This document shows, one piece after another, positions 33,298-41,124 of a DNA stretch of 64,000 nucleotides. The DNA lies in the NCBI GenBank assembly GCA_002456995.1, contig NTKC01000004.1, positions 1 through 64,000 on the forward strand, in the 5' to 3' direction. The stretch is from Candidatus Thioglobus sp. MED-G25. GTDB lineage: Bacteria; Pseudomonadota; Gammaproteobacteria; Arenicellales; UBA868. Every line of letters starts with the position of its first letter. The stretch's first letter is position 1. The position numbers and the translations under genes are program-made. Below the pieces are notes generated by a model, which searched no databases, was not told the DNA's origin, and saw only the letters and a program-made list of their open reading frames with translations.

Positions 33298-33312
33298 TGT
33301 ATTTGGGATTAC
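33298..33312. promoter_or_regulatory. weak half-operator between gntR and ridA
   Basis: TGTATTTGGGATTAC keeps one good half (TGTATT) of the palindrome at 28232 and 32505 but the other half is degraded. It lies in the divergent gntR/ridA gap, where autoregulation would act. Confidence 0.25.
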
Positions 33313-33329
33313 GTTAGACTGACGAGATT

Positions 33330-33746
33330 ATGGTAATCATGTCAACCTCAGGCGGTGGCCGGTTTGAGAAGATCGGTTCCTACGTTCGGGCTAAACGCAT
33401 TGGCCCGTTCGTCTTTGTAGCCGGCACAACAGCCATTGAACCCAGCGGCAAACTGCATGCCCCAGGAGATACCTATGCCCAGACGATTTACGCGTTTGAG
33501 CGAATCGCCGATGCACTGGCTCGTGTGGGTGCTGAGATTAAGTATGTGGTGAGAACCCGGGCCTACCTCGCAGACATGAAAGAGGCCGGCGGCTTTGTTC
33601 GGGCACACGGGGAGATTTTTGCAGGCATCGAGCCCGTCAGTACCGCGGTTGAGGCCGGATTGACTACTCCAGGCATGATGGTAGAAATTGAAGTAGATGC
33701 CATCATTCATGATGTAGATGGGCAAATAACACTCGAAGGTACCTAA
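33330..33746 (+). CDS. RidA-family imine/enamine deaminase
   Basis: 138-residue protein of the RidA/YjgF family, which hydrolyses reactive enamines and imines to ketones or aldehydes and ammonia. VFVAGTTAIEPSGKLHAPGD, YVVRTRAYLADMKEAGGFVR and a C-terminal MMVEIEVDAIIH fit the fold; an Arg in VRTRAYL is at the place of the key active-site Arg. The start is ATG 33330 or, three codons on, ATG 33339. It is divergent from gntR, with a possible half-operator between. An imine hydrolase fits a pathway whose flavin oxidase makes imines. Confidence 0.85.
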   Translation: MVIMSTSGGGRFEKIGSYVRAKRIGPFVFVAGTTAIEPSGKLHAPGDTYAQTIYAFERIADALARVGAEIKYVVRTRAYLADMKEAGGFVRAHGEIFAGIEPVSTAVEAGLTTPGMMVEIEVDAIIHDVDGQITLEGT

Positions 33747-34284
33747 TATATTTAGCGGTTCAACTGCATTGACAACGTATTGTTGTCACCTTGGAGGTTG
33801 TTAAGGTGATACCAATTGTATTGCACGAAATCGATGAAAGAAGACTAACCTGGGCAAATTATTTTGAGTTGTTTTCAGCCTGGACTTAATGACTTCCGGA
33901 ATAACCTTTTAAAAATAGAAGCCGACTGGGATACCCGGGTTTTAGGTGAACCGCTTTCGAGGTGACGAAATTCACTGTGGAGGGTAAATGCCCGACGCAA
34001 AAAGCTGTTTGAGGCAACCTCTAATTCACAGGTTATAAGGGGTGTGTGGGTGGAGGTGCGGAACGTCTTTTAGATGGCCTAGCTAATTGAGAAAGATGTA
34101 CCTAGTAATGGAGAAAATAATTCCTAGAGGCCATCTACATTACAAGCTTGAATAAATGCACCGAGATGTTGATGCGGCACACCCATTTTAGAGCAGAGGA
34201 TTTGGTTGGGAGGTTGAGTTAAAGGTGTGTTTGCGTGGTATACATCTGTATGCCTTGTTTACGAATTATCTGCGTAGGGCGCGA
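33747..34284. other. intergenic region with inverted repeats
   Basis: About 540 bp with no credible gene, separating the BMC locus from the kinase/lyase/transporter block. It contains a long-spaced inverted repeat (34071-34137) and GGTATACA-TC-TGTATGCC at 34237-34254, an 8-bp inverted repeat with one mismatch that could be an operator or hairpin at the end of the minus-strand operon. Confidence 0.4.
34071..34137. repeat. 10-bp inverted repeat with 47-bp spacer
   Basis: TAGATGGCCT (34071-34080) and AGGCCATCTA (34128-34137) are exact reverse complements. The spacer is AT-rich. It could fold into a stem in RNA, be a binding site, or be what remains of a small element; nothing decides between these. 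Confidence 0.4.
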
Positions 34285-34518
34285 TTAGAAATTGCTTTTG
34301 TCTACTTGAGAAACTCTCTCATCCAACACAGTATTACGTAGAGGCTTGTCAACATATTTAATCGAGAGTATCGCGTCAGTCGCAGTATCGTAGTCAACTT
34401 CATCGCTATGATCGTTTATATATTCACAAGCCGAAACAATAAATCTGTCGCCAACTGTGAAACGATTGGCGAATCCAAACGAAGTACTGTCGGCTTGAGG
34501 GTATTTCTCTTCCAACAC
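34285..34518 (-). CDS. small protein, possibly a degenerate ASCH domain
   Basis: 77 codons starting at GTG or TTG nine bases after the kinase stop, so likely on the same transcript. LEEKYPQADSTSFGFANRF faintly recalls the YPxAxxxxFGD opening of ASCH-domain proteins, but the rest (DYDTATDAILSIKYVDKPL) does not match clearly. No strong ribosome-binding site. It may be a real small protein or a remnant. Confidence 0.3.
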   Translation of the reverse strand: MLEEKYPQADSTSFGFANRFTVGDRFIVSACEYINDHSDEVDYDTATDAILSIKYVDKPLRNTVLDERVSQVDKSNF

Positions 34519-34527
34519 CTAACTACT

Positions 34528-35541
34528 TTAAATGCTCGGCATCGGCTCGATCGAAATTCCATGGCTTGCCATTACCCTGACGGCCTTTGATCGCACGTAG
34601 TTGATAAGATGAGGTAAGGCTATGCTACCTGCCGTAACCTCCGGTCGTGCCGAATACCATCCAATAGATACCAATGCTCTTATCAACATGAAAATACGCA
34701 CGTATGCTAGATCATTGTCACTGATGGGCCGGAACTTGCGGTAACCAGTGATCATAGCTGCCTGCAGATGTTCAATGGGCTTGTCGAGGTGATAGTTAAA
34801 CAGAGCGACCGCTATGTCATAGTGATGCCAGCCGAAACCCGAATCATCAAAATCAATTACGTGTAACCGACTTCCTTCAACGACGATGTTGGCAGGATGC
34901 AGATCGGCATGGATGATACTGTACGTGTGCGGGTCTTTACCGAACTCAAGAAGGAGGTCATAAATATTGTGCCGCAACGTATCAAAATATATTTTTTGAT
35001 CTGGGGTTAAAGCAGAGGATTCCCAGAATCTTCCCCAGAATGGTGCCTCGCCCATTAATCCGTCGGCATCGAAGGAATGTCGCGAGAACTTTAACGGTAT
35101 GGTCCAAGAAACCGCTTGATTATGGAACTTAGCCATGATCTCACCCAAAAGTGAGAAAGAATTTTCAACAAATGTTGAATCAGGATTGCTTTCAATGAGA
35201 TTCTCCATTGGCATACCATCTACCCATTCGAGAAGTCCTGCATAACGGTGTTGATTACCAAGATAGACAGACACATATTGTTGACCGTCTCGAGTGATAC
35301 GGGGCACAGGAACAGTGAGTCCGGCGTCCAGAAGAGCCTCAGTCCACTGTAGCTCAGAAAGCAGTTCGTTCAGATTATGATAACCAGGCCTATGTAAGCG
35401 AAGAACAAAAGACTGTTTTGTGCCATCCGTAATCTTGAAAACGATGTTTTCGGTCAGAGTTAGGGGTTCGATATCTTGGGTCTGGATATCCCAGCTTGCA
35501 AGTGCATTATGAGCGGCCGCCCAGGACAAATCATTAAGCAT
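34528..35541 (-). CDS. APH-family kinase, hydroxylysine/amino-alcohol kinase-like
   Basis: 337-residue small-molecule kinase of the aminoglycoside phosphotransferase fold. SIIHADLHPANIVV is the catalytic loop (His-x-Asp...Asn) and LHVIDFDDSGFGWHHYDIAV the metal-binding Asp. ENIVFKITDGTKQSFVLRLH is the nucleotide-binding strand pair. It overlaps the PLP enzyme gene upstream by eight bases. An APH-type kinase paired with a class III PLP enzyme is the arrangement used for hydroxylysine, ethanolamine or 1-amino-2-propanol: the alcohol is phosphorylated, then the phosphate and amine are eliminated to an aldehyde. Antibiotic resistance is unlikely given this context. Confidence 0.8.
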   Translation of the reverse strand: MLNDLSWAAAHNALASWDIQTQDIEPLTLTENIVFKITDGTKQSFVLRLHRPGYHNLNELLSELQWTEALLDAGLTVPVPRITRDGQQYVSVYLGNQHRYAGLLEWVDGMPMENLIESNPDSTFVENSFSLLGEIMAKFHNQAVSWTIPLKFSRHSFDADGLMGEAPFWGRFWESSALTPDQKIYFDTLRHNIYDLLLEFGKDPHTYSIIHADLHPANIVVEGSRLHVIDFDDSGFGWHHYDIAVALFNYHLDKPIEHLQAAMITGYRKFRPISDNDLAYVRIFMLIRALVSIGWYSARPEVTAGSIALPHLINYVRSKAVRVMASHGISIEPMPSI

Positions 35542-36793
35542 CTAAATGTTCAAGTGTCTGTTCTAGAGCACCTAAAAACTCCTCCGCATCAATTTTTGAA
35601 AACACAAGAGGTGGGCGAACCTTAAGAACATTGTCGTATGCGCCAGCATTACCTGTCAGAAAACCTCGATCTTTAAGTTCATTAACCACGCGTACTGCAC
35701 TTTGTTTATCTGGAGCTTTACTTTTCGAGTCTGTAACAAATTCAAGCCCCCGAAAAAGACCATGCCCACGAACATCTCCAATTGACTTATGTTTCGCTTG
35801 GATTTGAAGGAATCGTTCGTGTAGAAACTGGCCAACAGTAGTCACATTTTCATGGAGATTTTCTTGTTCAATTACGTCAAGCACAGCATTTCCAGCCGCG
35901 GCTTGCACTGGACTTGATGCGCAAGTGTTGAAATAACGGGTTTGTCGACGGAACATTTCAGTAACTTCCGTTGATGCAGCTGTTGCTGCAAGGGGTATAC
36001 CACCTCCTAGAGGTTTACCCATGGTGACAATATCGGGTACGAAGTCCATTAGCTCATACCCCCACCACAGACCGGTACGACAAAGCCCGGCCTGAACTTC
36101 ATCAGCAATAAATACTCCACCAGCTTGATGAATAAGTTTAACGGCCGCCTTCATATATCCTTCGGGAATATTTGGCAGACCCTCATTAGCTAGTATTGGA
36201 CATACGAGCATACCCGCAAACGGTATACCGTCTTCACGAAAAGAGTCGATCACTGATTGGAGCTCTCTGAGAAAATGTTCCTTTGGATCATCAGCATCAG
36301 TGCGGTAGGTCTCTGGAAACGGTATGGATCGCACTTCGCCCCGATTGTCCTTTGGAAGAGTTAGTTTCGAAACCTCAACACTGTTTCCGTGGTAAGTAGC
36401 GTTGGTGCATACAATACCTCGGCCTCCAGTTACCATTCTCGCCATTTGCAAAGCAATTTCATTGGCCTCTGTACCGGTGCAGCTAAAAATTACACTTTCA
36501 ATTGACTCATGATGAGTATTAATTAGTCGATCAGCATAATCTAGGATGGATTGATGCAGATACCGGCTATGGACGTTCAAAGTATTTAGTTGGCGTGACA
36601 CAGATTCTACAAAATGGGGATGACAATGACCTACACACGGTACATTGTTGTAAAGGTCAACATAACGGCGTCCAGACTCATCGTATATAGAAACGCCTTC
36701 CCCTCGTACGAGTTGTACGGGTTTTTCATAGAACAGAGTCGACCCCTTACCAAACAAGCTGTTTCGTCGGTTGAGGAGTGTTGTGTTAGTCAT
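35534..36793 (-). CDS. class III PLP enzyme, ethanolamine-phosphate/phosphohydroxylysine phospholyase-like
   Basis: 419-residue fold-type I PLP protein close to the AGXT2L group. YVDLYNNVPCVGHCHPHFVE, SCTGTEANEIALQMAR, TYHGNSVEVSKLTLPK, FIADEVQAGLCRTG and the PLP lysine in IVTMGKPLGGGIP are visible. AGXT2L proteins are not aminotransferases but lyases that turn O-phospho amino alcohols into aldehyde, ammonia and phosphate. The kinase next door supplies exactly such a substrate. It is the gene after the PotC-like permease, overlapping it by four bases. An ordinary omega-aminotransferase remains the alternative. Confidence 0.8.
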   Translation of the reverse strand: MTNTTLLNRRNSLFGKGSTLFYEKPVQLVRGEGVSIYDESGRRYVDLYNNVPCVGHCHPHFVESVSRQLNTLNVHSRYLHQSILDYADRLINTHHESIESVIFSCTGTEANEIALQMARMVTGGRGIVCTNATYHGNSVEVSKLTLPKDNRGEVRSIPFPETYRTDADDPKEHFLRELQSVIDSFREDGIPFAGMLVCPILANEGLPNIPEGYMKAAVKLIHQAGGVFIADEVQAGLCRTGLWWGYELMDFVPDIVTMGKPLGGGIPLAATAASTEVTEMFRRQTRYFNTCASSPVQAAAGNAVLDVIEQENLHENVTTVGQFLHERFLQIQAKHKSIGDVRGHGLFRGLEFVTDSKSKAPDKQSAVRVVNELKDRGFLTGNAGAYDNVLKVRPPLVFSKIDAEEFLGALEQTLEHLDA

Positions 36794-37587
36794 TTGTTAT
36801 CCTTTTGCCCGGAAAAGGCTTTTAGGCTGAAGCCTATTGCTAATGCTAATGCACCAACTAATACCGACAAGAAACCTACGGCAGGCACCATGGGTGTGTA
36901 TCCACCGATCATTTTTCCGTAAAGCCATTCAGGAATTGTTACATCCGCGCCACTGGTGAAATAAGCCAACGGAAAGTTACCCCAACTGAGCAAAACTGCG
37001 AACATAAACCCGGAGACAATTCCAGGGCCTAGCAGCGGTATCGTAATATCACGAAACACCTGCCAGCGAGACGCGCCGAGATCAGTAGCTGCCTCCTCGA
37101 CTGAAGCGTCATAGCCAAATGCCTGAATAGAAATTATTAGGGTAACAATCGGTGCAATCCAGACCAATTGTGCGAAAACTGTAGCCTCCCAAGACATAAC
37201 CACGCCAAACGAATTGAACCACAGTTGGAGTGCGAGCCCAAGCACCGACTGTGGAAAAAATACAGGAACAAGGAGTATTTGTTGGAACAATGACTTCCCG
37301 CGCCAATCATGTCTTGCATAGGCAAGAGCCCCGAACACTGCCAGCGTCACTGAAATCAGGGCTACGCAGAAAGCCACCGTCAGTGAGGTGAGGAATCCAT
37401 CGTGAATCTGGAGAGAAGAAAAAGTATTTTCATACCATTTCATGTCATAACGTCGAACCGGAAAAACGAAAAATCGTGATTTTGAAATCGATGCTAAGGC
37501 AACTATTAGCATCGGCACATACATCAAACTCAATATTAGTGCCAGATAGGACTTAGCTAAGCGGCGGTAAAGGACTGAATCAAACAT
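36790..37587 (-). CDS. ABC transporter permease, spermidine/putrescine type (PotC-like)
   Basis: 265-residue inner-membrane permease with six hydrophobic segments. The cytoplasmic coupling loop EEAATDLGASRWQVFRDITIPLLGPG is the EAA motif that contacts the ATPase. MYVPMLIVALASISKSRF and YDMKWYENTFSS match PotC. It is the second permease of an importer for a polyamine-like or amine-containing compound, followed directly by the phospholyase and kinase, so import and catabolism appear linked. Confidence 0.88.
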   Translation of the reverse strand: MFDSVLYRRLAKSYLALILSLMYVPMLIVALASISKSRFFVFPVRRYDMKWYENTFSSLQIHDGFLTSLTVAFCVALISVTLAVFGALAYARHDWRGKSLFQQILLVPVFFPQSVLGLALQLWFNSFGVVMSWEATVFAQLVWIAPIVTLIISIQAFGYDASVEEAATDLGASRWQVFRDITIPLLGPGIVSGFMFAVLLSWGNFPLAYFTSGADVTIPEWLYGKMIGGYTPMVPAVGFLSVLVGALALAIGFSLKAFSGQKDNK

Positions 37588-37600
37588 ATGTTGTATACCG

Positions 37601-38476
37601 CTAGCGTGTGCCTAGCACTTTATTGAGGTCTATCTTGCGCATTGCGAAAAAGACCGCTGTACCAGCTAGGATAATCAATAGTACGGCTAGGGCGGACCCA
37701 CGCGGCCAGTTTTGGCCATACGAAAATGCCGATTCGATATCTTGTGCGATGGTTACGATCACACCTTTGCCTAGAAATTTGGCTTCAGAGAACGCGCCTA
37801 GTGAGATCACAAAACAAAGAAGAGAACCAATCAAGATGCCTGGCATTGCTAATGGGATCTCGATGTCTCGAAATATTCTCCATTTACTGGCGCCCAAGTC
37901 GAGAGCCGCTTCTCGCACATCCGTTGGTACATTTGACAGGCCGAGTAAGACCGGAAACAGCATAAACGGCAAATAGATATAAACCATTCCAAATACTATG
38001 GATGGTACGTTGTTTACCAAGCTGCCAGGTCCGAAACCAAAAAGATAATTAAGACTTCCATCAAGAAATCCGGCTTTATCAAAAAATAGAACCCAGCCTT
38101 GTAGGCGAATATTTTCTGCAACAAATAGCGGAGCCACAACAAGAAGCGTCAGTGTGTCTGCCATCCCACCTGAGTAGCGCTTAAGTGCCAGAGCAAGTGG
38201 GTAACATATTATTAGGAGTAACGCCGTGCTGATAATTGCCAGAAGCAGTGACCACCCAAATGAAAGATAAAAAGCCTGCTCAATAATATCTATATAATTT
38301 TCTAAAGTCGGGGTTCCGAACGGACTAAAAGATCCTCTGGGCTGGACGCTGTAAAGCATAACTAGCGCGAGTGGACCGAAAAATCCTAGTCCTAGAAGGA
38401 CAAACAAAGGTGCACTACATAACAGGCCTGATGAAAGTGACGACCAAACTCGAGATATCGATTTTTGACTATCCAT
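37601..38476 (-). CDS. ABC transporter permease, spermidine/putrescine type (PotB-like)
   Basis: First permease of the importer, 291 residues, six hydrophobic segments and an EAA loop REAALDLGASKWRIFRDIEIPL. I start it at ATG 38476 (MDSQKSISRVWSS), which has AAGGG upstream; the open frame continues 69 codons upstream but that stretch is Cys-rich, unlike a permease, and overlaps the ATPase gene. It pairs with the PotC-like protein 13 bp downstream. Confidence 0.88.
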   Translation of the reverse strand: MDSQKSISRVWSSLSSGLLCSAPLFVLLGLGFFGPLALVMLYSVQPRGSFSPFGTPTLENYIDIIEQAFYLSFGWSLLLAIISTALLLIICYPLALALKRYSGGMADTLTLLVVAPLFVAENIRLQGWVLFFDKAGFLDGSLNYLFGFGPGSLVNNVPSIVFGMVYIYLPFMLFPVLLGLSNVPTDVREAALDLGASKWRIFRDIEIPLAMPGILIGSLLCFVISLGAFSEAKFLGKGVIVTIAQDIESAFSYGQNWPRGSALAVLLIILAGTAVFFAMRKIDLNKVLGTR

Positions 38477-38486
38477 GTATGACCCT

Positions 38487-39554
38487 TTACTCCGGAAACA
38501 ACATGGAATCCTCGGGATTCCATCCAAAACTGACCTGATCACCAGATTTCGGCAGTCCCGCCTCTCGAAGTCGTTCAACCAAGAAAGTATCGTTTTTACA
38601 TCGAATTTGGTATTGAATTCGGGAGCCAAGAACGTATTCGTTGAACAATTCGCCACTGAACACGTTCGTACTACGACCTTCATCAGGATTGACTAGGCGC
38701 ATATTTTCAGGTCGGATCATTAAAGTTCCTTGCCTAAAGGAAGTCTCCACACTAGAAGGAGGCGTTATGGCCGCACCCATGGATTCACACCATAACTCTC
38801 CACCGTTGCCTCGGGTTACAGCAATAGAATTAACTTCACCCATAAATTCGCATACGAATCGGTTGACAGGATTGCTATAGATTTCGTGGGGACTACCTAT
38901 TTGAGCGAGCCCACCGTCGCGCATCACGCCAATTCGATCGGACATTACCATCGCCTCTTCAAGCGAATGAGTGATATAAACGAACGTTTTTTTTGTTTCT
39001 CGCTGGATATCTTTTATTTCCTTTTCCAGCGTCTTTCGAAGTCGGTAGTCAATGGCAGATAGGGGCTCATCAAAGAAGAGGATTTCCGGATCAAATGCTA
39101 ATGCTCTGGCTAGTGCGACTCTTTGTCGCTCGCCACCTGAGCATGTAGTAACCGGTCTGTCGTAGTAAGAAATTGGGAGATGAGATAATTCTAAGCAACG
39201 TACCGCTCTTTCCTTTCGCTCCGATGGTGGAGTGCCACGGCACTTGAGAGGATATTCTACGTTGCCCCCAACTGTCATATGCGGAAACAACGCTAAAGAC
39301 TGAAACACCATACAAGTGGGACGCCAGTTGGCCGGTCTATCGTTGACGCGTTCACCTCTAAGCAGAATGTCGCCCCGAGTTGGCTTATCCATGCCAGCAA
39401 GCATTCGTAGTAAAGTGGTTTTCCCTGAACCTGAGGGTCCTACAAGTGTGAAGAACTCGCCTTCTTCGAATGCAAGAGTGATCTGGTTTACTGCGGCAAG
39501 ATTTCCAAAATACTTGTCCACACCGAGTAACTCCATTATCGGTTCTGCTGGCAC
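38487..39554 (-). CDS. ABC transporter ATPase, PotA-like
   Basis: 355-residue nucleotide-binding subunit. Walker A is VGPSGSGKTTLLRML, the signature is TCSGGERQRVALARAL (CSGGE instead of the common LSGGQ), Walker B is ILFFDEPLSAID and the switch His is in YITHSLEEA. The last 100 residues form a TOBE domain (LMIRPENMRLV), as in PotA/FbpC importers. It begins the permease genes with a 10-bp gap. A strong hairpin upstream separates it from the binding-protein gene. Confidence 0.93.
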   Translation of the reverse strand: MPAEPIMELLGVDKYFGNLAAVNQITLAFEEGEFFTLVGPSGSGKTTLLRMLAGMDKPTRGDILLRGERVNDRPANWRPTCMVFQSLALFPHMTVGGNVEYPLKCRGTPPSERKERAVRCLELSHLPISYYDRPVTTCSGGERQRVALARALAFDPEILFFDEPLSAIDYRLRKTLEKEIKDIQRETKKTFVYITHSLEEAMVMSDRIGVMRDGGLAQIGSPHEIYSNPVNRFVCEFMGEVNSIAVTRGNGGELWCESMGAAITPPSSVETSFRQGTLMIRPENMRLVNPDEGRSTNVFSGELFNEYVLGSRIQYQIRCKNDTFLVERLREAGLPKSGDQVSFGWNPEDSMLFPE

Positions 39555-39675
39555 TGATTTATCCTTTCATACTTAGATCAAAGTTGATTAACTATTACCT
39601 GTCTCAATCTTAAGAATATCTGTCTGTGAGGTAAATAGGAGCATTGTTCACACAATATTTGACGTTACTACTGAA

Positions 39676-39702
39676 CAGAGCGGCTGGGGTCCAGCCGCTC
39701 TG
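39676..39702 (-). terminator. strong hairpin between binding-protein and ATPase genes
   Basis: CAGAGCGGCTGG-GGT-CCAGCCGCTCTG is a perfect 12-bp stem with a 3-base loop. On the minus strand no T tract follows, so it is more likely an mRNA-stabilising or partial-termination hairpin that raises binding-protein expression over the rest of the operon. Confidence 0.6.
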
Positions 39703-39747
39703 TATTTAGCAGTAATGTGATGCTTTACCGTAGATAAAGCAGTTAAG

Positions 39748-41019
39748 TTAGGATCCGCGAGTTCGCTTAGCCTCTGTGTACATGTCGTGCATCGCATCGT
39801 AATCAGGATTGATATCAAAATCGATACATCGATCTACAAGTGATCCAAGCCACGAACCTCCCTCACCCCACTGGATAGCATCTAACTCATCTTTACTCCA
39901 TTTTGACAGACAGTCGTTAGATCCCATCTGGACAACTGGATTAAGCGTTCCGGGTGATTTTGCCCCTACTCGATAAGCTGCTTCAGGTGTGTGGCAATAA
40001 ACGAGAAACGCATCAGCTAAAGGTGTCGGCGATGGGTTTGCGACGAGAGATGTGACTTCGATCCAGATAATGCCTGCCCGACCGTTTGGATGTGAAGCAG
40101 TTTTTGTTTCTTCAGGACCCTCTATGGGCACTACGTTCATGATCTGAGTTTCGCCTTCGAGGCGAGCCGCAGATGCGGTATAGACACTGCCGGGGAAACA
40201 GCCCACAACTTCGCCGGTAATCATGTCACGGCCTAATGCAGCTTGGTCATCGGAAACTTTCTTGGCATTTTTAAAGATTTTGAAAATCATCTCTTTGTAA
40301 GCTGCCATCTCAGAATCTGTATGCTTACGAAACGGAGTAAATCCGGCTGCCATGCATGCGTGCATGATGACCCAGTTTTCGTAGTCAAGTATTGCGTACT
40401 TGCCAGCTGCGCCTTCGATCATCTCAGCGTACCCGCCTTTCTCGACTGTATCGGCGCTAATTAAGTCACTGTTAATAACCATCGCTGAAGGACCGTAACG
40501 CTGTATGATTCCAAGTAGATGATTACCACTGACATCTAAGGTCCAATGATACGGCCACTCAAATCCAGGGACATTCATTTCATAAAGAGGTTGATATTTG
40601 TCTTTATCGAGAGGGGTTATCAGTCCTTCTGGGTACAACATCTTGCGCTGCCATGCATTGTTTAAGTTAATCACGTCCCATGTTTTTGTGCCGCCTCCAC
40701 GAAGGTTGTTAACCGCAGCAGGATCAGAAATAAGCATCTGAGGGTTAACTTTGGCGCCAGTTTGGCGACTGAACGGATCTAGTACTGGTTCTTCTGTATA
40801 TCCTTCCCACGCATGGATATTAAGTTCCATCCGGTGATTCCCACCAGCAAGTTCAGCTTTTGTTCTTTCCCAAAGGTCATTGGCGTAGTCGGCGCCGGAA
40901 TCAGCGCGAGCGGACATAGCAGGGAGCATACCGGCTGCACCAACAGTGGCAGCAAGACTTGCGGTACTCCTGATAAAGTCTCGACGAGACGATGAAAAAT
41001 TTCGATAAACGTTAGTCAT
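39748..41019 (-). CDS. periplasmic binding protein of a spermidine/putrescine-type importer
   Basis: About 423 residues. The N terminus (SSRRDFIRSTASLAATVGAA then GMLPAMSARA) is a Tat-type signal, so the protein is exported folded. ELNIHAWEGYTEEPVLDPFS, TWDVINLNNAWQRKML and GCFPGSVYTASA are typical of the PotD/extracellular solute-binding family 1 fold. I prefer ATG 41019 to the adjacent ATG 41022 because AGGAGG then sits five bases away. The ligand is likely a cationic amine, given the family and the neighbouring kinase/lyase. Confidence 0.88.
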   Translation of the reverse strand: MTNVYRNFSSSRRDFIRSTASLAATVGAAGMLPAMSARADSGADYANDLWERTKAELAGGNHRMELNIHAWEGYTEEPVLDPFSRQTGAKVNPQMLISDPAAVNNLRGGGTKTWDVINLNNAWQRKMLYPEGLITPLDKDKYQPLYEMNVPGFEWPYHWTLDVSGNHLLGIIQRYGPSAMVINSDLISADTVEKGGYAEMIEGAAGKYAILDYENWVIMHACMAAGFTPFRKHTDSEMAAYKEMIFKIFKNAKKVSDDQAALGRDMITGEVVGCFPGSVYTASAARLEGETQIMNVVPIEGPEETKTASHPNGRAGIIWIEVTSLVANPSPTPLADAFLVYCHTPEAAYRVGAKSPGTLNPVVQMGSNDCLSKWSKDELDAIQWGEGGSWLGSLVDRCIDFDINPDYDAMHDMYTEAKRTRGS

Positions 41020-41124
41020 CATTACCTCCTTGGTAGGGTAGTGTTTAGTTTTATGTATTTACTTTCTTACAGATAGATATATCATAGATTTATAACTGTG
41101 AATTAGCAAGAAAGCGCACCTCTA

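Noticed and set aside
34528-35541. Aminoglycoside resistance kinase
   Set aside because: Its coupling to an AGXT2L-like PLP enzyme and an amine importer points to amino-alcohol catabolism.
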